Part shown: positions 1 through 8,656 of the stretch, one piece after another
Position numbering within the stretch: position 1 is the stretch's first letter
Layout: every line of letters begins with the position of its first letter
Position numbers and translations under genes: made by a program
The notes under the pieces: model-generated
What the model was told of the DNA's origin: nothing
Databases searched by the model: none
The model's input: only the letters and a program-made list of their open reading frames with translations
Assembly: GCF_003122365.1 (NCBI RefSeq)
Contig: NZ_CP029254.1
Coordinates: 124,001-188,000, forward strand
Direction of reading: 5' to 3'
DNA: 64,000 bases
DNA from: Streptomyces spongiicola
Lineage (GTDB): Bacteria; Actinomycetota; Actinomycetes; Streptomycetales; Streptomycetaceae

Positions 1-3000
1 CGCCGGATGGGCGTGGTGCCGGAGGCGGTGGCCGGGCACAGCATCGGCGAGTGGACGGCGATGGCGGCCGCGGGCCTGTACGCCGAGGGCGCCGTCGACG
101 ACTTCATGGCCTCGCTCGACCCGGACTCGGTGAAGGTGCCGGACCTCGCCTTCGCCGCGGTGGGCGCCTCGGCCGACCGGGTCCTGGCGGGTCTGGCGGC
201 CCTCGGGCTGCCGGTGACCCTGTCCCACGACAACGCGCCGAGCCAGTCGATGGTCTGCGGACCGCCGGACGCGGTCGGGGAGTTCGTGCGCGCCTTCCGC
301 GCGCAGGGCGTGCTGTGCCGCGTGCTGCCGTTCCGCTCGGGATTCCACACGCCCATGCTGAGGCCCTCGCTGGGGCCGTTCCGCGCCGCGGCCGGGCGCT
401 TCGCACTGCACCCGCCGACCGTGCCGGTCTGGTCGGGTACGACGGCGTCCCCCTTCCCCGGTGACGAGGCCGCGATCCGCGAGCTGTTCGTCCGCCATCT
501 GCTGGAGCCGGTGCGCTTCCGCCAGTTGACGGAGGCGCTGTACGCGGCGGGGTTCCGCGTCTTCGTCCAGGTCGGTACGGGGGCTCTGGCGTCGCTCGTC
601 GGGGACACGCTGGCGGGCCGGGACCATCTCGCCGTCGCCGCCAACTCGCCGCACCGCCCGGGCCTGGCCCAGCTGAGACGTGTCGCGGTGGCCCTTTGGA
701 CGGCGGGCGCGCCGGTCGACCCCGGCGTGGTCGACCGGCGCGGCACCGGATCGGCCGGGGCGCCGGAGCGCCGGGCCCGCGGCACCCTCCCCGATGCCGG
801 GTTCACGCCCGCCGGGCCCGCCTCCGCGCCGGCCGGTGGCGCTGGCGCGGCGGGTGCCGCCGCGCCGCGGCTTACGGTACGTCTGGACCTGGGCGGCGGG
901 CTGGTCTCGCTGGATCCGGTGGTGCTCGCCGGGCTGCGGTTGTCGATGCGGGCCGGGCGCGGGGAGGCGGCCGGGGCCGGACCGGCCGTGACCGGTCCCG
1001 CCGCTCCGGCGCCGGCCGGCACGGCCGCGCTGGGACCGGTCACGGCCGGCGCAGACACGGCGGGACACTCCGGCGCCGCGGCCGCAGCGCTGTCCGCTGT
1101 CGGCGGCGGACAGCGGGCGGAGGGCACCGGAGGCGGGGACGGCACCGGAGGCGGGGCCAGGGCCGGGACCGTGACCGGAAGCGAGGCCGTGACCGGAAGC
1201 GAGGCCGTGACCGGGACCAGAGCCGGCAGCAGAACCGGGACCGTGACCGGGAACGGAACCGGACCCGAAACCGAACCCGGAACCGGGAACGGAACCGGGG
1301 CCTGGCGCCCGGCGGACCGCTTCCCCGCGCTGGCGGAACTGGACGCGCTGATGCGGGAGACGGCGGCCACCGCCGCCGAGCTCATCGAGGCGGCCGGCCG
1401 CCGTCCCGCGCCGGTTCCCCGGCCCGGCGGCCCGGCGCACGCCCGCGCCGCCGTTCCCTCCCCCCGGTCTCCCGGGGCCCGCCCGGTCCGCCCGTCCCCG
1501 GGCCCCGGTCCGGCCGCGCCCGCGGACGCGCTCCCGGGCGGGGCGGCCCCAGAGGTGCCCGGAAACCCGTCGGAGTACCCGGTCCGGGTGGGCACCGCGG
1601 CGATGCCGTACCTGCTCGACCACTGCTTCTTCCGGCAGCGGGCGGACTGGCCGGAGGTGGCCGACCGATGGCCCGTCGTCCCGGCCACGACGATCGTCCA
1701 CCATCTGATGGAGGCGGCGGAGCGCGGTGCGCCGGGCAGGCGCGCGGTCGCCGTGCACGAGGCCCGGTTCGACCGGTGGCTGTCCGCCGCCGAGCCCGCG
1801 GACGTGGCGGTCCGCACCGCCCCCGCGGGCCCGGGGCGGTTGGCCGTGTCCTTCGGGCCGCACGCCCGCGGTGTCGTGGAGGTCGCCGCGCGGTACCCCG
1901 CGCCCCCGCGTCCCTGGGACCCGGCGGGACTCGGCGGCGAACGCGCGCCGGACCACTCGGCCGCCCAGCTGTACGCCGAACGCTGGATGTTCCACGGCCC
2001 CGCCTACCAGGGGGTCACCACGCTGCGGGGCATCGGCCGGCGGCACGTCCGTGCGCTGCTGACGACGCCATCGGCGCCGGGCGCGCTGCTGGACAACGTC
2101 GGGCAGGTACTCGGCTACTGGATCATGGCGACCGGCACCGAGCGGACGGTGGTGTTCCCGGTGCGGATGAGGCAGATGCGGTTCTTCGGTCCCGCGCCGC
2201 GGCCCGGCAGCGCGGTGGAGTGCCTGGTCCGCGTCACCTCGCTCACGGCGGACCTCCTGGAGGCGGATGCGCAGCTGACCTCGGGCGGCCGTGTCTGGGC
2301 GGAGCTGACCGGCTGGCAGGACCGCCGGTTCGACAACGACCCGCACACGCGTCCGGTCGAGCGCTTCCCGGAGCGCCACACGCTGTCGGAGGCCCGTCCC
2401 GGCGGCTGGGTACTGGTGCACGAGCGCTGGCCGGACCTGGCGTCCCGCGACCTGATCATGCGCAACATGCTCGGGAGCGCCGAACGCGCCGCGTACGAAC
2501 GGCATTCGCCGCGCGGCCGCCGGCAGTGGCTGCTCGGCCGGATCGCCGCCAAGGACGCCGTACGGCAGTGGCTGTGGCAGCGGGGCGAGGGCCCGGTCTT
2601 CCCCGCCGAGCTGAGCGTGGACAACGACGGGCGGGGACGCCCCCGGGTGACCGGGACGCACGGGCGGACCCTGCCGCCGCTGGCCGTCTCCCTCGCGCAC
2701 CGGGCCGAGGCGGCCGCGGCGATCGTGCGCCCGTACCGGCAGCTCCCGGGCGGGGGCGCGGTCACCGGTCCGGGCATCGACATCGAGGAGGTCGCCGAGC
2801 CGTCCGGCGCCACGCTGGCCGCGGCCCTGACGCCCGGTGAGCGCGAGCTGCTGACGGTCTGCCGCACCCGGACCGGCCACGGTGGCGACGAGCGGTTGGG
2901 CGCTTCGGCCGCGCTGTGGTTCACCCGCTTCTGGGCGGCGAAGGAGGCGGCGGCGAAGGCGGAGGGGACCGGATTCGACGGCCGTCCCAGGGACTTCGCC

Positions 3001-3189
3001 GTCGTGGCGGCGTCCGGGGACCGGCTGGCGGTCGAGGTGCGGGGCGCACAGGGCGCACCGGTCCGGGCGTACCGGGTCAGGTGCGAAGAGGTGGCCAACC
3101 CTCCGGGGCTTCCCCCGCGCTCGTACGTCGTGGCGTGGACCGAGGGACCGGAACGGCAGCGGAACGGACACGAGGAGGAGGACAGGTGA
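1..3189 (+). CDS. Iterative type I polyketide synthase, C-terminal part (AT-DH-PPTase), 5' partial
   Basis: The reading frame is open from base 1, so the start and any ketosynthase lie outside the window. Counting from the codon at position 7, an acyltransferase domain occupies about residues 1-230, with the nucleophile motif GHSIGEW (Ser12) and GFHTPM (His114). Residues 230-520 are a low-complexity Ala/Gly/Pro/Thr linker with no recognisable ACP or KR. A hotdog dehydratase domain follows (LDHCFF near 537, FHGPAYQG near 662), then a fused 4'-phosphopantetheinyl transferase (GIDIEEV near 924, FWAAKEAAAK near 976). A C-terminal PPTase is known from enediyne and PUFA-type synthases. Here ACP and KR are missing from the visible part and a discrete ACP follows with a 4-base overlap. 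From memory of such clusters, the set ACP-hydrolase-GT-MT resembles Streptomyces hglE-type loci; that class assignment is an inference. Confidence 0.88.
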   Translation, partial: RRMGVVPEAVAGHSIGEWTAMAAAGLYAEGAVDDFMASLDPDSVKVPDLAFAAVGASADRVLAGLAALGLPVTLSHDNAPSQSMVCGPPDAVGEFVRAFRAQGVLCRVLPFRSGFHTPMLRPSLGPFRAAAGRFALHPPTVPVWSGTTASPFPGDEAAIRELFVRHLLEPVRFRQLTEALYAAGFRVFVQVGTGALASLVGDTLAGRDHLAVAANSPHRPGLAQLRRVAVALWTAGAPVDPGVVDRRGTGSAGAPERRARGTLPDAGFTPAGPASAPAGGAGAAGAAAPRLTVRLDLGGGLVSLDPVVLAGLRLSMRAGRGEAAGAGPAVTGPAAPAPAGTAALGPVTAGADTAGHSGAAAAALSAVGGGQRAEGTGGGDGTGGGARAGTVTGSEAVTGSEAVTGTRAGSRTGTVTGNGTGPETEPGTGNGTGAWRPADRFPALAELDALMRETAATAAELIEAAGRRPAPVPRPGGPAHARAAVPSPRSPGARPVRPSPGPGPAAPADALPGGAAPEVPGNPSEYPVRVGTAAMPYLLDHCFFRQRADWPEVADRWPVVPATTIVHHLMEAAERGAPGRRAVAVHEARFDRWLSAAEPADVAVRTAPAGPGRLAVSFGPHARGVVEVAARYPAPPRPWDPAGLGGERAPDHSAAQLYAERWMFHGPAYQGVTTLRGIGRRHVRALLTTPSAPGALLDNVGQVLGYWIMATGTERTVVFPVRMRQMRFFGPAPRPGSAVECLVRVTSLTADLLEADAQLTSGGRVWAELTGWQDRRFDNDPHTRPVERFPERHTLSEARPGGWVLVHERWPDLASRDLIMRNMLGSAERAAYERHSPRGRRQWLLGRIAAKDAVRQWLWQRGEGPVFPAELSVDNDGRGRPRVTGTHGRTLPPLAVSLAHRAEAAAAIVRPYRQLPGGGAVTGPGIDIEEVAEPSGATLAAALTPGERELLTVCRTRTGHGGDERLGASAALWFTRFWAAKEAAAKAEGTGFDGRPRDFAVVAASGDRLAVEVRGAQGAPVRAYRVRCEEVANPPGLPPRSYVVAWTEGPERQRNGHEEEDR

Positions 3190-3509
3190 CCACGACTCAT
3201 CCGGCGGGTCCGCAGGGGGCGGACGAGGACGCGATACTCGCCGACATCACGGTGATGATCGCGGAGGTTCTCGAGGACGACGGCCTCGACGGCACCGAGG
3301 TCGGGAAGCACACCCGGTTCGGCAGGGACCTGGAGTTCGAGAGCATCGACCTGGTCACCCTCGCCGGTCATCTGGAGGCCCGGTACGGGCGGGACGTCAA
3401 CTTCGCCGAGTTCGTGTCCTCGATGGAACTCGACGACATCATCGAGCTGACCGTCGGCCGGCTGGTCGAATACGTGTCGAGCTGCCTGAAGAGCGCGGGA
3501 GCGGCCTGA
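3186..3509 (+). CDS. Discrete acyl carrier protein
   Basis: A 107-residue ACP. The phosphopantetheine attachment site is LEFESIDLV with Ser53, in a family that usually reads DSL. Acidic helices flank it. The GTG start at 3186 overlaps the stop of the synthase (GTGA) and is preceded by a GAGGAGGAG Shine-Dalgarno tract, so translation is coupled. It is probably the carrier for the upstream synthase, which shows no integrated ACP, and its likely activating enzyme is the PPTase domain fused to that synthase. Confidence 0.9.
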   Translation: MTTTHPAGPQGADEDAILADITVMIAEVLEDDGLDGTEVGKHTRFGRDLEFESIDLVTLAGHLEARYGRDVNFAEFVSSMELDDIIELTVGRLVEYVSSCLKSAGAA

Positions 3510-3512
3510 CCG

Positions 3513-4406
3513 ATGGCGATCATCGAGACCGCCGGTGTCCGCCTGCACGTCCAGCGGCTCGGCCAGGCCGACGGCCGCGGGGGCGGCCGCGGGGGCGGGG
3601 GCGGGGGCGGGGAGACCGTCGTCCTGCTGCACGGGCTGCTCACCGACAGCCTGGCCAGCTACTACTTCACCGTGGCTCCCGCGTTCGCCGCGGCCGGGCT
3701 GGACGTCGTCATGTACGACCAGAGGGGACACGGCCGCAGCGGAAGGCCGGCCAGCGGCTACGGCCTCGGCAGGTTCACCGACGATCTCGGCGCACTGCTG
3801 GACCTGCTGGAGGTCCCCGGCCGGGTGCATCTCGTCGGCAACTCGTTCGGCGGCACGGTGTCCTTCGGCTACGCCCTGCGCCACCCGGACCGGGTCGCCA
3901 GTGTCTCGGTCGTCGAGTCCGAGCCCGCGACGGCCTCCTGGGCCCGCAAGATCGCCGGGCTGCTGGACCGGGTGCGGCACGAGATGACCGTCAACGAGAG
4001 CGAGGCGCTCGACTGGATCACCGCGCACCGGGGCCGCCGCACGGCCCGGCTCGCGAGGTCCGCGGGCAGGCTGGTACGGGACACCGCGATCGCCGAGGAA
4101 CTCACCGTCTGCGACCCGGTCACCGAGGACGCGCTGCGCCTGCTGGACCGCCCGGTGCTCGCCGTGTACGGAGCCGACTCCGATCTGTGCGAACAGGCCC
4201 CGTGGCTGGGGTCCCTGCTGCCGCGCAGCAGGACGGTGCTGGTGCCGGGCCATGAGCACTCGGTGCTGGTGGAGGCCCCGGGCCGGGTACGCGACGAGGT
4301 CCTCGCGTGGATCGCGGAACACCCCGCGACCGGCGGCCCCGGCAGGCGGCGGCCCGGGGAGGGGCGCCTCGCGGTGGCCGTGCCGGCGGAGGTGAACGCC
4401 CCGTGA
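3513..4406 (+). CDS. Alpha/beta-fold hydrolase of the PKS cluster
   Basis: A 297-residue cytoplasmic alpha/beta hydrolase without a signal peptide. It shows the oxyanion HG motif (LLHGLL), the nucleophile elbow GNSFGG (Ser111), an acid in GADSDL and the catalytic His in GHEHSVLVEAP near the C-terminus. A Gly-rich insertion (residues about 24-36, from a GGGGGC-type repeat) interrupts the first strands. It starts 3 bases after the ACP stop. In this position it could release or trim the acyl chain as a thioesterase; this is inferred from context. The last 25 residues are Pro/Arg/Gly-rich and probably disordered. Confidence 0.85.
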   Translation: MAIIETAGVRLHVQRLGQADGRGGGRGGGGGGGETVVLLHGLLTDSLASYYFTVAPAFAAAGLDVVMYDQRGHGRSGRPASGYGLGRFTDDLGALLDLLEVPGRVHLVGNSFGGTVSFGYALRHPDRVASVSVVESEPATASWARKIAGLLDRVRHEMTVNESEALDWITAHRGRRTARLARSAGRLVRDTAIAEELTVCDPVTEDALRLLDRPVLAVYGADSDLCEQAPWLGSLLPRSRTVLVPGHEHSVLVEAPGRVRDEVLAWIAEHPATGGPGRRRPGEGRLAVAVPAEVNAP

Positions 4407-5761
4407 GCCGCTACCTGTTCGTCGTGCCTCCGCTCGTGGGGCACGTCAATCCCCTGGTGGGGGTCGCCGCGGAGCTGGCAGCCCGCGGCCATCCGGTGGC
4501 CTGGGCGGGGGTGCCCGAGCTGGTGCGCCGCCTCGCCGGGCCGGACGCGCGCGTCTTCCCCTCGCCGGCGTCCTGGGCGGAGGCGGACCGCCCCGTCAGG
4601 CCGGCGGACATCCGGGGCCCGGAGGCCCTGCGGTTCCTGTGGGAACGGTTCCTGGTGCCGCTCGCGGACGCGATGGCCGACGGCGTAAGGGAGGCGGTGC
4701 TGGCGTTCCGGCCCGATGTGGTCGTGGCGGACCAGCAGGCTCCGGCGGGGGCGCTGGTGGCGGAGCGGCTCGGAGTGCCGTGGGCGACGTCGGCGACGAC
4801 GCCCGCCGAGTTCACGGACGCGCTGGCGGGCATGCCCAAGGCCGCCGCGTGGATCGACGGGCTGCTGAGGGAGCTGCGGTCGCGCATCGGGGACCCGGAG
4901 GGCGCGGCGGATCCGCGGTTCTCCCCGCGCCTGGTGCTGGCGTTCACCGTGCAGGAGCTGGCCGGGCCGCCCGCCCGGGGCGGTGACGCGATCCGCTGGG
5001 TGGGCCCTTCGCTGGGCGCCCGTCCCCCGCTCGCGGACTTCCCCTGGGAATGGCTGGACGCCGGGCGCGCGACGGTCCTGGTCACCCTCGGCACCGCGAA
5101 CACCGGTGCCGGAGGGCGCTTCCTGACGGCGTGCGCCGAGGCCCTGCGGGCCCGTGCGGACCGGTTGCAGGCCGTCGTCGTCGACCCGGAGGGAGCCCTC
5201 CGGGGCCGTCCCGGCACCGCCGGGGCCTGCGGCAGCTCCCCGGAGGCGGCGGGGGCTCGTGGTGTCCGGCCGGACGGGGATCTGCTCGCCCTCCCCGCCG
5301 TGCCGCAGCTCGCGTTGCTGGAGCACGTCGACGCCGTGGTCTGCCATGCCGGTCACAACACGGTGGTCGAGGCCCTGGGGCACGGAGTCCCCCTTGTCGT
5401 GGCGCCGATCCGCGACGACCAGCCGGTCGTCGCCGCGCAGGTGTGCGCCGCGGGTGCCGGGGTCCGCGTCCGGTTCGGGCGGGCCACCGCGGCCCGTATC
5501 GGGTCCGCCGTGGACGCCGTGCTGTACGACCCCGGCCACCGGGCCGCCGCCCGCGCCGTGGGATCGGCCCTGCACGCGGCGGGCGGAGCCGCGGCCGCGG
5601 CCGACCATCTCGAACGAATGCCCGAGAAGCCCCGCACCCCGGAGAAGCACCGCACCCCTGAGGCCCCTGAGCGCCGTGAGCACCGCGAGCCCCCTGAGAA
5701 CGGTGAGCACCGCGAGGACCGTGAGCACCGCGAGGACCCCAAGGGCCGGGAGGCCGGATGA
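4403..5761 (+). CDS. MGT-type glycosyltransferase (GT1 family)
   Basis: A 452-residue UGT/MGT-like glycosyltransferase. The N-terminal acceptor-domain motif VVPPLVGHVNPLVGVA follows the start. The C-terminal nucleotide-sugar site is HAGHNTVVEALGHG (about residue 315) followed by PIRDDQPVVAAQV. The GTG at 4403 overlaps the preceding stop as GTGA and puts the conserved first strand at residue 2; upstream in-frame codons look non-coding. The last 45 residues are a charged, repetitive tail (PEKPRTPEKHRTPE, EHRED repeats) not expected in the family. It probably glycosylates the product of the neighbouring synthase; the sugar donor cannot be told from sequence. Confidence 0.88.
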   Translation: MSRYLFVVPPLVGHVNPLVGVAAELAARGHPVAWAGVPELVRRLAGPDARVFPSPASWAEADRPVRPADIRGPEALRFLWERFLVPLADAMADGVREAVLAFRPDVVVADQQAPAGALVAERLGVPWATSATTPAEFTDALAGMPKAAAWIDGLLRELRSRIGDPEGAADPRFSPRLVLAFTVQELAGPPARGGDAIRWVGPSLGARPPLADFPWEWLDAGRATVLVTLGTANTGAGGRFLTACAEALRARADRLQAVVVDPEGALRGRPGTAGACGSSPEAAGARGVRPDGDLLALPAVPQLALLEHVDAVVCHAGHNTVVEALGHGVPLVVAPIRDDQPVVAAQVCAAGAGVRVRFGRATAARIGSAVDAVLYDPGHRAAARAVGSALHAAGGAAAAADHLERMPEKPRTPEKHRTPEAPERREHREPPENGEHREDREHREDPKGREAG

Positions 5762-6840
5762 CGTCCCCAGAGCAGCACTCCCGAGGACACCGGGCCAGGC
5801 GGGAGACCGTGGCGGCACTGCGTGCGGAGTACGGGGCCGCGCTTTCCGGCGGGCATCGGGCGTTCTTCGAGCCGCTGCGCCACGGCTGCCCGTGGTGCGG
5901 CTCGGTCCGGATCGGCGGACACCTGCTGACCCGGGACCTGATCCAGCACAAGCCCGGAAGCTTCCGGGTCGACCGCTGCCGCTCCTGCGGCCATCTCTTC
6001 CAGAACCCGCGGCTCAACGCCCGGGGGCTCGACTTCTACTACCGCGACTTCTACGACCGGCTCGGCGAACAGCAGCTGGACGCGATGTTCGGCGGGCGCA
6101 CCAGGTCCTACCGGCGGCGCGCGGAGGCCGTGCGGCCCCATCTCGACGGGGTGAAGCGGTGGCTCGACGTGGGGACCGGGCACGGGCACTTCTGCGAGAC
6201 GGCCCGGACGCTCCTGCCCGAGGTGGCGTTCGACGGGCTCGACCGGTCCGAGGGGGTCGAGGTCGCCGAGCGCAGGGGCCGGGTGGTGCGGGGCCTGCGG
6301 GGCGGCCTGACGGAGCTGGCACCGGAGTTCGCCGGGGAGTACGACGCGGTGAGCCTGTTCCACTACCTGGAGCACTGCACGGAGCCCCTGCGGGAGCTGG
6401 AGGCGGCCCGCACGTCACTGCGCCCGGGCGGGCTTCTGGTCGTGGAGGTGCCGGACCCGGAGAGCCGGTACGCGCACCTGCTCGGCCGCTGGTGGCTGCC
6501 CTGGCTCCAGCCCCAGCACCTGCATCTCATGCCGGTGGGCAATCTGCGCGGCGCGCTGTCGGAACTGGGGTTCACGGTGCTGGCGGAACAGCACCGGACG
6601 GCGCACGAGCCGGTGGACCTGGTGGCCGCCGTGTGGCTGGCGCTGGAAGGGGCCGTGCCGCGGGACGACCTGCCGTGGCTTGTGCCCACCGGTCCGGCAC
6701 GGCGTGCGCTGCGGGGCGCCGCGCTGCTGGCGGGCGTTCCGGCGCTGGCGGCCGCGGCCCTGCTGGATCACGCGGTCGCGCCCCTCGCCGGCCGCCTCGG
6801 ACTGTACAACGCGTACCGCCTGGTGGCGCGGAGGGGCTGA
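5758..6840 (+). CDS. Class I SAM-dependent methyltransferase with N-terminal zinc ribbon
   Basis: 360 residues; the ATG overlaps the glycosyltransferase stop as ATGA. An N-terminal zinc-ribbon-like module has Cys44/Cys47 and Cys74/Cys77 (CPWC, CRSC), as seen in some Methyltransf_23-type sugar or natural-product methyltransferases. The SAM-binding motif I is LDVGTGHGHF (about residues 136-145), and SLFHYLEHCTEP matches the later conserved acidic/His segment. The last 60 residues are Ala/Leu-rich and could contact membrane. It is the last gene of the coupled PKS operon, since 630 bases of repeat-rich non-coding DNA follow. Confidence 0.87.
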   Translation: MTSPEQHSRGHRARRETVAALRAEYGAALSGGHRAFFEPLRHGCPWCGSVRIGGHLLTRDLIQHKPGSFRVDRCRSCGHLFQNPRLNARGLDFYYRDFYDRLGEQQLDAMFGGRTRSYRRRAEAVRPHLDGVKRWLDVGTGHGHFCETARTLLPEVAFDGLDRSEGVEVAERRGRVVRGLRGGLTELAPEFAGEYDAVSLFHYLEHCTEPLRELEAARTSLRPGGLLVVEVPDPESRYAHLLGRWWLPWLQPQHLHLMPVGNLRGALSELGFTVLAEQHRTAHEPVDLVAAVWLALEGAVPRDDLPWLVPTGPARRALRGAALLAGVPALAAAALLDHAVAPLAGRLGLYNAYRLVARRG

Positions 6841-7472
6841 CACCGCGGCCGCCGGCGGCCCGGGGACCGGTACCGCGGGCAGCGCGGGCAGCGCGGGCAG
6901 CGCGGGCAGCGCGGGCAGCGCGGGCACCGACACCCCGAGCCGGTACGGCGCCCGCCGGTCCGGGCCCGGCGCCTCCAGGCCGAGCGGGTGCCCGGGGCGG
7001 GCCGGGCCGCGCGCCACCGAGTTGGCCGCGGGCCCGGAAGGGCCACCGGAGCCGACCACGGCGGGTCACCTCGGCGCGGGCCCGGGCGGGTCGACCGCAG
7101 CGGGCACGAGCGGTCGGTGCCCTGGCGCCCACCGGCCGGGGCGTTCCGCTCCGGCCCCGCGGAGCCGCCCCGGCCACGGACGGAATCCGCGCCGCGTCCC
7201 GGCCGTTCATCCGCCGCACCCGCCACCCGCCACAGCAACTCGCACTCGCACTCGCACTCGCACCGATCGAGGCGCATCCCGCGGCCCGTGGACCTCACTC
7301 CGCGCACCCCGCACCCCGCACCCCGTAAGCCCGCACCCCGTACCGGCCGGAGACGGCCCCCGTAAGCCCGCACCGGCCGGAGGCGGCCCCCGCCCGGTGC
7401 CCGGGTGCGGTCGGGATTCGTCGGCCGTCAGCTCAGCCGACAGGGCCCACCCCAACACCCCTTTGCCCGGAT
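6841..7472. other. Non-coding gap with two short tandem repeats
   Basis: No convincing gene. Positions 6875-6928 hold six copies of the 9-mer GCGGGCAGC (the last imperfect). Positions 7239-7263 hold four copies of the 6-mer CTCGCA, followed by CGCACCCC-type repeats to about 7350. GC drops just before the SpoIIE gene (7440-7490), where promoter elements are expected; a TATGAT hexamer lies at 7472-7477 but has no clear -35 partner. Confidence 0.6.
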
Positions 7473-8603
7473 ATGATGCATTTTGTGATCATGTTCGGTC
7501 GGCAGCGGCGCCCTCGTCGCCTCTACGGAGCCAGGTGGCAGGCTGCCCTGCTGTCGCCGGCGATCCTGACCGTCGTCATCACCTCGCTGGCGTTCTCCAC
7601 ACCGAGGGAGATCGCCTTCAGCAGGCTGCTGCCCGCCGCACCCGCGCTCGCCGCGGCCATGTGGCCCGTGCTCCCCACGCTCCTGCTGGGGGCGTTCTGC
7701 CTGGTGGTCATGGTCAGCCTGAGCTTCTTCTACACCGACCTGGGCATGCCCTACACCGGTGCGGCGATCATCCTGGTGACCCTGGCCGCGGGGTACGCGA
7801 GCCATGTCAGGATCCAGCGGGAGGAGGCTCTCTTCCACGTGCGGCTCGTCGCCGACGCCGCGCAGAAGGTCCTGCTGCGCCCGCTGCCGAGCCGTATCCA
7901 CGACGTGGAGATCGAGTCGCTGTACCTGGCGGCCCAGGAGCAGGCCCGGATCGGAGGCGACTTCTACGAGGTGGCCGACACCCCCTACGGCGTACGGCTG
8001 CTCATCGGCGATGTCCGGGGCAAGGGCCTGTCGGCGGTCGGGGCCGCCTCGGCGGTGATCAACTGCTTCCGGGAGAACGCGTACGACCAGCCCGACCTCA
8101 GGGGGATCACCCGGCGGCTGGAGACCAGCATCACCCGCTACACCGCCGCGTTCCCCGCCCAGGACCTCCCCGAGCGCTTCGCCACCGCCCTGCTCGTCGA
8201 GATCCCGCGCTACGGCGGAGCCATCCGGATCCTCAACTGCGGCCACCCCCCGCCGATGCTCGTACACCGCGGTGAGATCCGCGTCCTGGAGCCGTCCACC
8301 CCGTCTCCGCCGCTGAATCTGGCGGCCCTCATCGGGGACTACTACCACGTCGACACCGTTCCCTTCCATCCGGGCGATCATCTGCTGCTGTACACGGACG
8401 GCGTGACGGAGACCCGGGACCGCGCCGGCGCGTTCTTCCCGCTGCCGGAGTGGATGCTGCGCAACGGCCCGGCGGCGCCGCGGGACCTGCTCGACCGGCT
8501 CCACCACGACCTGCTCCGCTACAGCGGCGGGCGGCTCGACGACGACATCGCCGCCCTCGCCGTGACCCGCCCCAACAGCCGGGGGCCGGGGAAGACGGCG
8601 TAG
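7473..8603 (+). CDS. Membrane-anchored PP2C/SpoIIE-family phosphatase
   Basis: 376 residues. Two or three hydrophobic segments (about 25-110) precede a SpoIIE-type serine phosphatase domain with metal-binding residues in GGDFYEV (Asp163), GDVRGKG (about 180), LLYTDGVTE (about 310) and DDDIAAL near the end. Such proteins dephosphorylate anti-sigma-factor antagonists or other signalling targets in Streptomyces. The start is uncertain: the ATG at 7473 has no Shine-Dalgarno and ATG 7491 is an alternative; both keep the membrane segments. No kinase or antagonist gene lies beside it, so its target is unknown. Confidence 0.9.
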   Translation: MMHFVIMFGRQRRPRRLYGARWQAALLSPAILTVVITSLAFSTPREIAFSRLLPAAPALAAAMWPVLPTLLLGAFCLVVMVSLSFFYTDLGMPYTGAAIILVTLAAGYASHVRIQREEALFHVRLVADAAQKVLLRPLPSRIHDVEIESLYLAAQEQARIGGDFYEVADTPYGVRLLIGDVRGKGLSAVGAASAVINCFRENAYDQPDLRGITRRLETSITRYTAAFPAQDLPERFATALLVEIPRYGGAIRILNCGHPPPMLVHRGEIRVLEPSTPSPPLNLAALIGDYYHVDTVPFHPGDHLLLYTDGVTETRDRAGAFFPLPEWMLRNGPAAPRDLLDRLHHDLLRYSGGRLDDDIAALAVTRPNSRGPGKTA

Positions 8604-8656
8604 CCGCCGCGAAACTCCGTTGCGGTGCGGGCCCGGAGCGGCGGACAGTTGGCTCC

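Noticed and set aside
1..3189. Full enediyne PKS assignment
   Set aside because: The PPTase end fits but ACP and KR are not between AT and DH, and the neighbouring genes are not enediyne cassette genes.
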